Assembly: GCA_963678445.1 (NCBI GenBank)
Contig: OY782877.1
Location: 3,968,001-4,032,000 of the forward strand
Length of the DNA: 64,000 nucleotides
Origin: G963678445 sp963678445
Lineage (GTDB): Bacteria > Hydrogenedentota > Hydrogenedentia > Hydrogenedentales > G963678445
Direction of reading: 5' to 3'
Positions 36,582 to 44,567 of this stretch are shown one piece after another. The position numbers were made by a program, and so were the translations under genes. The first letter of the stretch is position 1, and each line of letters opens with the position of its first letter. The notes below the pieces were generated by a model. That model worked only from the letters and a program-made list of their open reading frames with translations. It did not search any database and was not told the DNA's origin.

Positions 36582-36704
36582 TGTAGTGTGAGAGAGCAGA
36601 GGGCGTGCCCTGGAAACTATCGGAGACTTTTTTGGTTTGCCCGACAGGTTGTGTTGAATGCAAAGGAAAAATCCCTTTATCAACGTGGTCAAAGCTGAGT
36701 ATAA

Positions 36705-36738
36705 AAAAGGCCGCACCGTGTATTCGGTGCGGCCTTTT
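36705..36738. terminator. Intrinsic terminator between DinB and the coiled-coil protein
   Basis: A perfect stem AAAAGGCCGCACCG/CGGTGCGGCCTTTT with a 6-base loop and a run of six A to the left. On the minus strand it is followed by TTTTTTAT, so it terminates the gene at 36754 and probably also serves the plus strand. Confidence 0.88.
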
Positions 36739-36753
36739 AGGAGCTAGTGAGGT

Positions 36754-38481
36754 TTAAAGGGAATCAAAATTGCGTTGCCACTCGGTTCCGTTTTGTGCAG
36801 CGAGTTCTTTTTCCGCAAGAATGCGAACTTTTTCTTCAAAACCCTCTACGCGGGAAGCAACAATGCTGTCTTCGATTTCTTTCTTCACACGGGCCGGATA
36901 GTCCTCTTTCAGATCCCATAGGGGGGTATCAGCGCTGTTCTGGTTGAGGTAGATACCGATATTCTTTCCGTCCAACGTGCGGTAGTTAACAGACCAATTG
37001 CCGTTCATTAAGCATTCGGCCCATTTTTTGGTTTTGTTGCCAAATTCATCGGTGACGGCGAGGCGTGCAAAGAAGTATTCCTGACATGAAGCAATTTCCA
37101 ACTCTTTCAGGTATAACTCGGTATAGGCGTTCTGAAGAGCAGGAGCTACCCATTTAGCGTCTGCAACTTTATCGCGCAGCGCTTCTGCTGCTGCAAGGCG
37201 TTCGCTATGGGCATATTTTTGAGGGGTCAACGGCATGCTTTCTTTAATCTGGATAACCAGACGATCCACATTGTGTGCCAACGCGTCTTTGGTAGCCAGG
37301 CGGCGCACATTCGCGTCATCCAGCTGGCCTACGTAATTCGTCAGGCGCTCTACTTCTGCGACAAGGCCTTTCTGGCGTGCCTGAATGATTGCGGTTTCGT
37401 TTTGCAATTCTTCAAACTGTTCTTGTGCAGTGACGAAAGCTTCGTTTTTCTGGGACAAGTCGTCTTCGACGATTTTAAGTTCGTCCTGAACTTTGGACAG
37501 GGCTCCCGATTTTTCTTCGTATTGTGCCTTGGCGATGTCCAAGTTTTTGGTAAGCTCTTCTAATTCCTGCAGAAGCTGGGCTTTGTCTACACCCGATTCT
37601 TTACCTTGGGAATCGATGCTTTTCTGGATGTTTTCGTATTTGCGAATTTCCTGGCTCATCTTGGCGTTTTTATCACGCAGCTGTTCCATTTCGCTCGCCA
37701 TGGGATTGGGGAGGAAGGGGAGGAAGCCGCTGATGTATGGGCCACCAGCAATGCCGCCAATCAATCCTACAATTAGCAGGACGATGGCAAGTACAGCACT
37801 GTTGCCTTTCTTCGCTTTGGGGCCGCCGCCATTGGGTACAGGCTGCTGTATGTCGGTATCGGGCGAGAAGTCGGGAGGGGGAGTGCCTGCGTCGAAGGCA
37901 CCGCCGCCCATATTCATATCCATACCGGCAAAGTTGCCCTGATCGAAGCCACTGCCGCCCGCGGGGGCTTGTCCTTCACCAAACATAGGCGTCTCCATGG
38001 CTTGGGTGGGGGCAGGGGTTTGCAGGTTGGAATCGAAACCGCTGCTACCGCCGCCAAAGGCGCTGTCAAACATGGGGGTATCCATATTGGAATCCGCACT
38101 CATGCCGGGACCAGGCCCGATATCAGGGGTTTCGGGTGAGAAGTCGCTATCGGCAGCTAAATCCTGGAAGCCAGTTCCTGCCGAACTACCCGATGAAAAG
38201 GTGTCGCTTGTGGTGTCGAAACCGGGTGGCGGTGTTTTAATGTTACCGCCTGTTGGCTGCGGGGTTTCTACTTGAATGTCGCTGATGGGGGGCAGGCCGC
38301 CGTCATCGCTATCGTTGGTTTCGGAGTCAAAACTCCCTAGTGGGGGAAGACCGGAATCGAAACCACCGTCTTGGGAATCGAAATCGCTAAGTGGGGGAAG
38401 GTTGCCCAAGCCCGAATCACTTGCCATGTTCGAATCTTCTTCGGGAAAGCCTGCACCGTTTTTTTGTTTCTCGTCGGCCAT
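36754..38481 (-). CDS. Membrane protein: disordered N-terminus, TM helix, coiled coil
   Basis: 575 residues. Residues 1-225 are low-complexity, rich in Asp, Ser, Gly, Pro and Phe, with repeated DSGLPPL, FDSNLQTP and similar short motifs; cytoplasmic and disordered. A TM helix (about 233-255, AVLAIVLLIVGLIGGIAGG) follows, then a long coiled coil (265-390) and a C-terminal domain with Cys, Tyr and Trp residues (400-570). No family recognised. The topology suggests a spacer between cytoplasm and envelope. A sigma-70-type promoter lies upstream. Confidence 0.7.
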   Translation of the reverse strand: MADEKQKNGAGFPEEDSNMASDSGLGNLPPLSDFDSQDGGFDSGLPPLGSFDSETNDSDDGGLPPISDIQVETPQPTGGNIKTPPPGFDTTSDTFSSGSSAGTGFQDLAADSDFSPETPDIGPGPGMSADSNMDTPMFDSAFGGGSSGFDSNLQTPAPTQAMETPMFGEGQAPAGGSGFDQGNFAGMDMNMGGGAFDAGTPPPDFSPDTDIQQPVPNGGGPKAKKGNSAVLAIVLLIVGLIGGIAGGPYISGFLPFLPNPMASEMEQLRDKNAKMSQEIRKYENIQKSIDSQGKESGVDKAQLLQELEELTKNLDIAKAQYEEKSGALSKVQDELKIVEDDLSQKNEAFVTAQEQFEELQNETAIIQARQKGLVAEVERLTNYVGQLDDANVRRLATKDALAHNVDRLVIQIKESMPLTPQKYAHSERLAAAEALRDKVADAKWVAPALQNAYTELYLKELEIASCQEYFFARLAVTDEFGNKTKKWAECLMNGNWSVNYRTLDGKNIGIYLNQNSADTPLWDLKEDYPARVKKEIEDSIVASRVEGFEEKVRILAEKELAAQNGTEWQRNFDSL

Positions 38482-38543
38482 TAGACCTAATCTCCGTAAA
38501 CGTGCCTAAAGTAATTGTAATACGTGGGTTTAATGTGGCTTGC

Positions 38544-38572
38544 ATTCTAACATGGGTTATGGGGTGTGTCAA
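38544..38572 (-). promoter_or_regulatory. Sigma-70-type promoter for coiled-coil membrane protein
   Basis: On the minus strand TTGACA (38572-38567), a 17-base spacer, then TAGAAT (38549-38544): a perfect -35 and a one-mismatch -10. This implies a leader of about 55 bases before ATG 38481. Confidence 0.65.
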
Positions 38573-38864
38573 GAGAACTCCTGTTCTTTTTTCTGGGGCT
38601 TGGAAAAGTATGGGGCATGCCTCCTATTCTGCCTGTTGGGGGGGTTGGATGATGCGGAATATAGCTAACTCTTTCGTTAAAAAACAGATGTTGATGAAAA
38701 ATTCTGTCGATAATTCATTGTTTTCAGGGCTTAACGCAAGAAAGGAAGCGTATATTATCGGGTTCCCTTTTTGGGTGTAGAGTTCTAATAGTGTGATTTT
38801 AGATGAGATGTTTCACAATATAATTGAGCTTGTTACGGTTGTTGGGGCATGGGAGGAATAAAAA

Positions 38865-38894
38865 ACGGACCACACGTTTTGGGGTGTGGTCCGT
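38865..38894 (-). terminator. Intrinsic terminator downstream of RbsD/FucU-like gene
   Basis: A perfect 11-bp stem (ACGGACCACAC/GTGTGGTCCGT) followed on the minus strand by TTTTTTATT. Separated from the gene it serves by repeat copy E. Confidence 0.8.
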
Positions 38895-38914
38895 AGGAGG
38901 GCGGCAGTGCTCTT

Positions 38915-39016
38915 TAGTGATTCAAATCTAAAAAGCTGTCATAAAAAACGAAATTTTATTTCGGTCAGGGATGGTGAGGACCATACCTCCTGCTTGCGGT
39001 CGCTGGACCGCTTTAG
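38915..39016 (+). repeat. Dispersed structured repeat, copy E
   Basis: Starts TAGTGATTC and ends CTTTAG. Right part almost identical to copy B (outer CGGTC/GACCG, tight hairpin GCGGTC-GCTG-GACCGC). Its last bases supply the TAA stop codon of the minus-strand gene at 39013. Confidence 0.85.
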
Positions 39017-39429
39017 GCTGGGACAACGCCGATGGTTAAGAGCAAGTTGGCGTAGAGGCGTTGTTCGCCGGTGATAATGGTGAGGCAGGTATCGGGACTG
39101 ATGGCGTCTTCATAAAACTCGTAGCGGTCGAGGCCGGTCAGCTCGATGTCGGGCAGGCGTTTGCGGAATTCTGCGAAGATATCGGGTTCGGGACCTTCAC
39201 TGGGCACCATGACGGCGGCGTCTTCGACGGGGATGGCGGTGAGGAGTACATCGAGTACTTCTGTGACGGTGGGGGTGCCGGGTGTGAGGTTCAGGTAGAC
39301 CAGTTCGGCATTTTCACCGAGTTGTGTGCTGGCAGGGTAGTTGCCGTCTGCGATGAGCACTTTTGCACCGTGGCCGGCAGCGGCCAGGGAATCGAGGATG
39401 TCGGGGTGGGTCAAACGTTGTTTCAACAT
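39013..39429 (-). CDS. RbsD/FucU-family mutarotase-like protein
   Basis: 138 residues from ATG 39429 (GGAGAA upstream; the longer frame to 39513 overlaps the TMTC-like gene). The N-terminus has the family's LTHPDILDSLAAAGHGAK and LIADGNYPA segments (His8, His20, Asp28), which form the sugar pocket in fucose mutarotases and ribose pyranases. No sugar transporter or kinase lies nearby, so the substrate is open. The stop codon TAA lies inside repeat copy E, so the native 3' end may have been altered. Confidence 0.82.
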   Translation of the reverse strand: MLKQRLTHPDILDSLAAAGHGAKVLIADGNYPASTQLGENAELVYLNLTPGTPTVTEVLDVLLTAIPVEDAAVMVPSEGPEPDIFAEFRKRLPDIELTGLDRYEFYEDAISPDTCLTIITGEQRLYANLLLTIGVVPA

Positions 39430-39484
39430 GGTTATTCTCCTGTTTTTATTGCTTTTTGAAAGGCGAGTATATTCTTTTGATATT

Positions 39485-41194
39485 CTAGGGATGCGTTGGG
39501 TAGAGCGGTGCACCCATAAGCAGCTCTTCTACAGTATGGGTGACAGTGGGATCCAGTTTTAATACCTGGGTGAAAAAGTGGTTGGCCTGGCGGATATCGC
39601 CCAGCGCCAGGGAGCATTTTCCAGCGTGAAAGGCAGCTTCTTTGACATAGGCGCCGTATTGTTGGATATCTTTGAGGGTGGTCAGGGGGAGGAATTGTCC
39701 TAGCGCGTTTTGGTATTGCTTGCGTTGGGCCAGCACACGACCCAGTGCCAGTCGTATTTCTAATTCTTGTTCTCCGGCGAGCATGTCTTTGCGTGTTTTC
39801 TCTTTTTCGATAAGGGAGAGCGCGGCTTCATAGTGACGTTGTGCACCGGGCAGGTTATGGTCTAAATCTTCATAGGCGACTGCCAGATTATAATGTACAC
39901 GCAGGGTGGTGGGGTTTTCGCGCAGTGTGGCGCGGAAAAGGGTTTCGTTGCTATGCCAGTCCTGGTTCCGTTGGACGGTGAGGCCGAGTAGCAGGAGGCA
40001 AAAGAGGCTGGTGGCTATGATGGGGATGGTGCGTGTTTTTGGAGACTGTTGGCTTACACGCCAGAGGATTTCGGTTAGCGCCCACCAGAATCCGGCCATA
40101 GGAATGTACATCCAGTGTTCAGCCATAGGGGCGTTGAGCGGGAAAATGCCGGAGATGGGGAGCCAACTGAGCAGGAACCATGCTACGCCCAGGCTGATCC
40201 GATAGTATTTTTTGTAGAGGCAGAAAAGGAATATGCTCAGGCAGAGCACTATCAGGAGAAGGCCGATTACAGTAGAAAGGGTAGATGCATTTGCCAGGCT
40301 TTGTTCCATATGCAGGCCAGTGGGAAGGAAAAGAACGCGGAAATAGAATGCAAAGGCCTGACAGCATTCCACCAGACGCTGGCTTAGCGGAGCGACGCTG
40401 CTCTGGGCTGTGTCAGCAAACTTGAGCACCGTGGTGCGAAGTGCAGCGTAAATGCCCAACACGATCAGAGAAAGTAGGAAGGGGAGGCTACGTTGAAGAT
40501 AACTGCGGATTTTGCTTGTGCCCGATTCGGTATCGTCGAGGGGACGCAACAGGATACAGAGCAAAAGCAGCACCGGGTAGATGAAGGCGGACTCTTTGCT
40601 GAGTAGGGCGGCGCTGAAGGCCAGCAGACTCAGAACCCATCCCAGAATTTTTTTGCTGAGACTGCCCTGGATGAGTGCGCACCAGAGCGCGGCGTAGACG
40701 AAGGCGGCGGACATCATATCGGCCCTGCCGCTGATGTAAGCGACCGCTTCGGTATGTAGCGGGTGCAATATATAAAGGAGTGGCACGCTTGCTTGTACGA
40801 ATTTAGGCGCGTTGCACCGAATCAGCAATGCGAACAGCAGCAGCGCAGCGAGAAGATGCCATATAATATTGGTAACATGAAATAAGGTGGGGGAGACATC
40901 GGGGTAGGGCGTGTTGGGCGCGTTCTCCAATGTCGCAGGGGTGGAGAGCAGAAAGTCGATCATAAAGGAAACCGAGACCAGAGGGCGATAGAAGTTGCCT
41001 GCACCCCGTCCAAAGGCATGTTGGTCTTCCTTGAAAAGCTGGAAAAAGTCTTTCGGATTCTGCACATGCTTGTGCAGCAGCACCGACGATGCGTCGTCCC
41101 ACACCCATTTTCCGTCGAGGGTATTTAAATACGCCACGCTTCCTGCGACTAGCACGGCGAGTACGATAAACATGCGAAAAGTTACTGTTGACAT
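39485..41194 (-). CDS. TMTC-like polytopic membrane protein with C-terminal TPRs
   Basis: 569 residues from ATG 41194 (AGGA nine bases upstream). About ten TM helices (10-410). The WVWDDASSVL, NFYRPLVSVSF, LHPLHTEAVAYISGRADMM and LLSKESAF segments are hallmarks of the PMT-related TMTC family of glycosyltransferase-like proteins. TPR units (415-560; VHYNLAVAYEDLDHNLPGA) follow. In eukaryotes TMTC proteins O-mannosylate cadherins. In bacteria the function is mostly unknown. The RbsD-like gene starts 55 bases after its stop. Confidence 0.85.
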   Translation of the reverse strand: MSTVTFRMFIVLAVLVAGSVAYLNTLDGKWVWDDASSVLLHKHVQNPKDFFQLFKEDQHAFGRGAGNFYRPLVSVSFMIDFLLSTPATLENAPNTPYPDVSPTLFHVTNIIWHLLAALLLFALLIRCNAPKFVQASVPLLYILHPLHTEAVAYISGRADMMSAAFVYAALWCALIQGSLSKKILGWVLSLLAFSAALLSKESAFIYPVLLLLCILLRPLDDTESGTSKIRSYLQRSLPFLLSLIVLGIYAALRTTVLKFADTAQSSVAPLSQRLVECCQAFAFYFRVLFLPTGLHMEQSLANASTLSTVIGLLLIVLCLSIFLFCLYKKYYRISLGVAWFLLSWLPISGIFPLNAPMAEHWMYIPMAGFWWALTEILWRVSQQSPKTRTIPIIATSLFCLLLLGLTVQRNQDWHSNETLFRATLRENPTTLRVHYNLAVAYEDLDHNLPGAQRHYEAALSLIEKEKTRKDMLAGEQELEIRLALGRVLAQRKQYQNALGQFLPLTTLKDIQQYGAYVKEAAFHAGKCSLALGDIRQANHFFTQVLKLDPTVTHTVEELLMGAPLYPTHP

Positions 41195-41292
41195 AAACAC
41201 ATTCCTGCGTTGATTTTCCGATACGTCGCTACCTTACGTGGAAGCAGGTTTTCGGTTCAAGTTTTTTTGCATCCTGACAAGTGTCAACCATA

Positions 41293-41323
41293 AAGCACCC
41301 CCGGCCGAGGGCCGGGGGTGCTT
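41293..41323. terminator. Strong GC-rich hairpin, probable terminator
   Basis: A perfect 13-bp stem (AAGCACCCCCGGC/GCCGGGGGTGCTT), loop CGAGG. No long T-run on either side. It lies beyond repeat copy F after the beta-helix gene and before the TMTC-like start. Confidence 0.6.
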
Positions 41324-41332
41324 GTCGTGATT

Positions 41333-41414
41333 TAGTGACTAACTTTCCGAAAGTTGTCATAGAAACCAAAATTTTATAATGGTCACGAACGCTAAGGACC
41401 ATATCTCCTGCTAT
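41333..41414 (+). repeat. Dispersed structured repeat, copy F (truncated)
   Basis: Starts TAGTGACTAAC; left hairpin AACTTT/AAAGTT; then GGTCACGAACGCTAAGGACC. It lacks the right hairpin, merging into the stop codon (41411-41413) of the minus-strand beta-helix gene. Confidence 0.7.
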
Positions 41415-44311
41415 GTGTGTGCGTTGCGTCGTCGCAGGGTGAGCAGTGCGCCGAGGCTGAGCAGCAGTATCAGGGCGGTGAGGCTTGTGCCGTTGGCGGC
41501 GGGGACGCCGGGTGTCACGGTGAGTTGTACGGGCTGGGACCAGGCGGTGTCGGTGGTGGTCCAGACTTTGCAGCGGTAGGAGCCGGCCTCTCCTTTGACA
41601 ATATCGCTGAGGAAGAGGACGCAGGCGTCGGCGTCGCCTACGGCGGTGTAGGCTTTGGTCCCGGCTTCTGTTTCGGGCTGGAAGTACCATTGGTAGTGGA
41701 TGCCGCTCTGTCCGCCGGTGACCATGGCGGTGAAATTGTGGCTACTGCCTTGGGTGACTTCGATGGTGTCGGGACCGGATATAGTAACGGTCAGTGGACC
41801 TATGGGGTCGGTGCCGGCTTCGATTTCGTCGCCGTCGTTTACGCCGTCGCCGTCGCTGTCGGGATTGTCCGGATCGGTGCCGGCTTCGATTTCTTCGTCG
41901 TAGGTCAGGCCGTCGCCGTCGCTGTCGTCGCTGTCTTCCACGGGTTCGACGGTCACGCGGCAGATAATGGTATCGGTATCGTTGCCGTCGCTGACTTCGA
42001 TTTCGAAGAAATCATAGCCGTTGTAGTTTGCGTTGGGGCTGTAGGTGAAGGTTTCTGGGGATGCGCCTGTTCCGGAAATGGTGGCCGAACCATGCGAGGG
42101 CGGGATAAGCAGGGACCAAGTGAGTGTATCGTCGTCGCCGTCTGTGGCACTGAGGGTGGGTGCGGACCATGGTGTGGGGTCGCCGTCTTCAGACATGGTG
42201 ACCTCGAGCGGGCCTGTCTGATCAATCATCGGTGCGTCTTCTACGGATTCGACGGTCACTTCGATGGTGATGCTGTCGGAATACCCGGCGGAGTCGAGCA
42301 CTTGGATGTCGAAACTGTCTGTGCCGTTGTAGTTGGCGTTGGGGGTGTAGGTGCAGACTTGCAGGGTGCTGTCCGTACCGGAGACCACGGCTGTGCCGTG
42401 GGAGGGGGCGGTGCTCAGACTCCAGATCGCTGTATTTCCGATGCGGTCGGTGAAGCTGAGGGTGGGTGCGGTCCAAGGTGTAGGGGCGCCGTCTTCGCTC
42501 ATGGTTACGCTCAGGGGGCCGTCGCCCTGATCGATGCTGGAGGGTGTTCCGGGATATTCGTAGGCCCCCATGTCGATGCCGCTGCCCTGCGGGCGGGCAA
42601 TGTTTATAATATCGGCAGTCGGGGCATCGGTTGTGGTTCCTGCGTCGATGCAGGGGGAACCGGTCTGCAGCCGCAGGTCCCAGCCGTCGCCGTCATCCGT
42701 CCCATCCACGAAAAGGGGCGTTTCGCTGATGTTGCCGGTTCCGCTGTGTCCGCCCTGGATGCAGGAATACGTAACCGTGGCTGTGGCAGAATCATTGTGA
42801 ATTTCACCGCCCGTATTTTCCCACAGGATGCAGTTTGTCAGTGTCGGCGAGGACGAGGAGTAGTTGGCCATTGCGCCGCCGGCATTATTCGCTGAATTTC
42901 CTGTGAAGGTGCAGTTTATCAGCGTCGGCGAGGCGAAGGTAATGTTATAGATTGCGCCGCCGGCATTATTCGCTGAATTTCCTGTAAAGGTGCTGTTGCT
43001 TACCACAGGGAAGGAGAAATCGTTGTACATACTGCCACCTTCGCGGTCTGCCGAATTTCCTGTGAAGGTGCAGTTTATCAGCGTCGGCGAGGAGTTATAG
43101 TTGAAGATGCCGGCACCGATAAAGGCTCCATTTTCTTTGAAGGTGCAGTTTGTCAGCGTCGCCGAAGAGGTGTTATACATTGCTCCGCCGCTCTCCCTTG
43201 CTGTATTTTTGATAAAGGTGCAATTTGTCAGCGTCGTCGCGGAGTTATAGTTGGACATTGCGCCGCTATTGGTGGCTTTATTTTCCGAGAAGGTGCAGTT
43301 TTCCACCGTCGGGGAGGAGTTATAGTTATACATTGCGCCGCTATTGGTGGCTTTATTTTCCGAGAAGGTGCAGTTTGTCACCGTCGGGGATGCGGAATTG
43401 TTGTACATGCCGCCGCCATTTTGCGTTGCTTCATTTTCTTTGAAGGTGCAGTTTGTCACCGTTGGCGAGGAGGAATTATAGTTGGCCATGCCGCCGCCGA
43501 AGTAGGCCGCCGAATTCCCTGAGAATGTGCAGTTCGTCACCGTCGGAGTGGAGGAATTATAGTTGGCCATGCCGCCGCCGCGGGTGTTTGCCGAATTCCC
43601 TGTAAAGGTGCAGTTTTCCACCGTCGGCAAGGAGGATGTATTATACATTGCGCCGCCATTTTGCGTTGCTTCATTTTCGGTAAAGGTGCAGTCCGTCACC
43701 GTCGGGGAGGAGGAGGAATTAAACATCGCACCGCCATTTTGCGTTGCTTTATTTTCGGAAAAGGTGCAGTTCGTCACCGTCGGAGTGGAGGAGCGGCTGT
43801 GCATCCCGCCGCCATAGTATGCAGAATTCCCTGTGAAGGTGCAGTTTGTCACCGTCGGCGAGGAGGAATTGTTGTACATCCCGCCGCCGTCGGTGGTGCC
43901 GTATCCATTGGTGATTGTAAAGCCGTCCAGAGTGGCGTTGTCCGCGCCGTGGACACAGCAGCGGGTGCTTTGCCCGTCAATGCTGGTGAGATTGCTTTGC
44001 CAGTCGCGTGCATTGCGCGTTATTTCCGTGCCCGCGAAGCCGCCGTAAATCGCCACGCCTTCCTTCATTGTTACGACCGGGGCGGTCGTGGCCGTATATG
44101 TGCCCGCCGCGACCCAGACTTCATCGCCACTGGTGGCAGCGACCACTGCGTCCTGAATGGAATCCTCTGCATTGGTCCAGGAAGAGCCATCGCCCGTTCC
44201 CGCACCGCCCGGCACGACGTAGAAGATATCCGCCCCCGCCAGTGTAGACAGCAGCAGCGTCAGAACGAATATTGAATACGTAGTTATGGATTGCCTGTAT
44301 TGTGCAGTCAT
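41411..44311 (-). CDS. Surface beta-helix protein with cadherin-like and TSP3 domains
   Basis: 966 residues from ATG 44311 (GGAGA upstream; signal peptide to about residue 28). Residues about 90-540 form a right-handed beta-helix of some 14 repeats of 20-25 residues ending NCTFSGNSA or similar, with GGGM turns, as in polymorphic outer-membrane-type proteins. Two tandem cadherin-like domains follow (each with VTMSEDG and YNPNANYNG-like loops), then a thrombospondin type-3 repeat (DSDGDGVNDGDEIEAGTDP), an Ig-like domain, and a C-terminal TM helix plus RRRNAHT that looks like a CTERM-type sorting signal. Probably exported and surface-anchored. Confidence 0.88.
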   Translation of the reverse strand: MTAQYRQSITTYSIFVLTLLLSTLAGADIFYVVPGGAGTGDGSSWTNAEDSIQDAVVAATSGDEVWVAAGTYTATTAPVVTMKEGVAIYGGFAGTEITRNARDWQSNLTSIDGQSTRCCVHGADNATLDGFTITNGYGTTDGGGMYNNSSSPTVTNCTFTGNSAYYGGGMHSRSSTPTVTNCTFSENKATQNGGAMFNSSSSPTVTDCTFTENEATQNGGAMYNTSSLPTVENCTFTGNSANTRGGGMANYNSSTPTVTNCTFSGNSAAYFGGGMANYNSSSPTVTNCTFKENEATQNGGGMYNNSASPTVTNCTFSENKATNSGAMYNYNSSPTVENCTFSENKATNSGAMSNYNSATTLTNCTFIKNTARESGGAMYNTSSATLTNCTFKENGAFIGAGIFNYNSSPTLINCTFTGNSADREGGSMYNDFSFPVVSNSTFTGNSANNAGGAIYNITFASPTLINCTFTGNSANNAGGAMANYSSSSPTLTNCILWENTGGEIHNDSATATVTYSCIQGGHSGTGNISETPLFVDGTDDGDGWDLRLQTGSPCIDAGTTTDAPTADIINIARPQGSGIDMGAYEYPGTPSSIDQGDGPLSVTMSEDGAPTPWTAPTLSFTDRIGNTAIWSLSTAPSHGTAVVSGTDSTLQVCTYTPNANYNGTDSFDIQVLDSAGYSDSITIEVTVESVEDAPMIDQTGPLEVTMSEDGDPTPWSAPTLSATDGDDDTLTWSLLIPPSHGSATISGTGASPETFTYSPNANYNGYDFFEIEVSDGNDTDTIICRVTVEPVEDSDDSDGDGLTYDEEIEAGTDPDNPDSDGDGVNDGDEIEAGTDPIGPLTVTISGPDTIEVTQGSSHNFTAMVTGGQSGIHYQWYFQPETEAGTKAYTAVGDADACVLFLSDIVKGEAGSYRCKVWTTTDTAWSQPVQLTVTPGVPAANGTSLTALILLLSLGALLTLRRRNAHT
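42834..43896. repeat. Coding beta-helix repeats conserved at nucleotide level
   Basis: The repeats of the beta-helix protein share long nearly identical segments on the plus strand, such as GTGCAGTTTGTCACCGTCGG and GTGAAGGTGCAGTTTATCAG, spaced by 60-75 bases. This suggests recent expansion by duplication inside the gene. Confidence 0.85.
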
Positions 44312-44567
44312 AAATTTTCTCCAGAAATGCCCCATGGTGAAGCAGAATTATATTTGTCCAGAAATGCCTTAAACAAAAATACACAATAGCATGGCATAGA
44401 AATAGAGGATTTTGCAAACCGCGGCCAAGAATTCATCGAAATCCATGGGTTCAGGAGAAAAGCGAACAAATCAGAGCATCCTGCCCCTATCCCGGGGGGG
44501 GGAGTGAGAGCAATGGCTTTGAGTGATGATTTTTGGAATATATGATTCAATGCTGTAGTATGGGGGT

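Larger units (their letters stand above)
38482..39012. other. Gene-free region with promoter, terminator and repeat copy
   Basis: 531 bases. Contains the promoter of the coiled-coil protein, the terminator at 38865-38894 and repeat copy E. The remaining 300 bases around 38580-38860 show no ORF with a ribosome site. Confidence 0.6.

Noticed and set aside
39429..39513. Extended N-terminus of the RbsD-like protein
   Set aside because: It would overlap the TMTC-like gene, and GGAGAA sits before the internal ATG 39429.
41417..42895. Long plus-strand ORF of 492 codons opposite the beta-helix gene
   Set aside because: Shadow of the minus-strand gene caused by its Gly/Thr/Asp-rich codons; composition is Gly/Val/Ala repeats with no ribosome site.
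42834..43896. CRISPR-like spaced repeats
   Set aside because: The repeats are in-frame parts of a beta-helix protein; spacing varies and the 'spacers' are coding and similar to each other.
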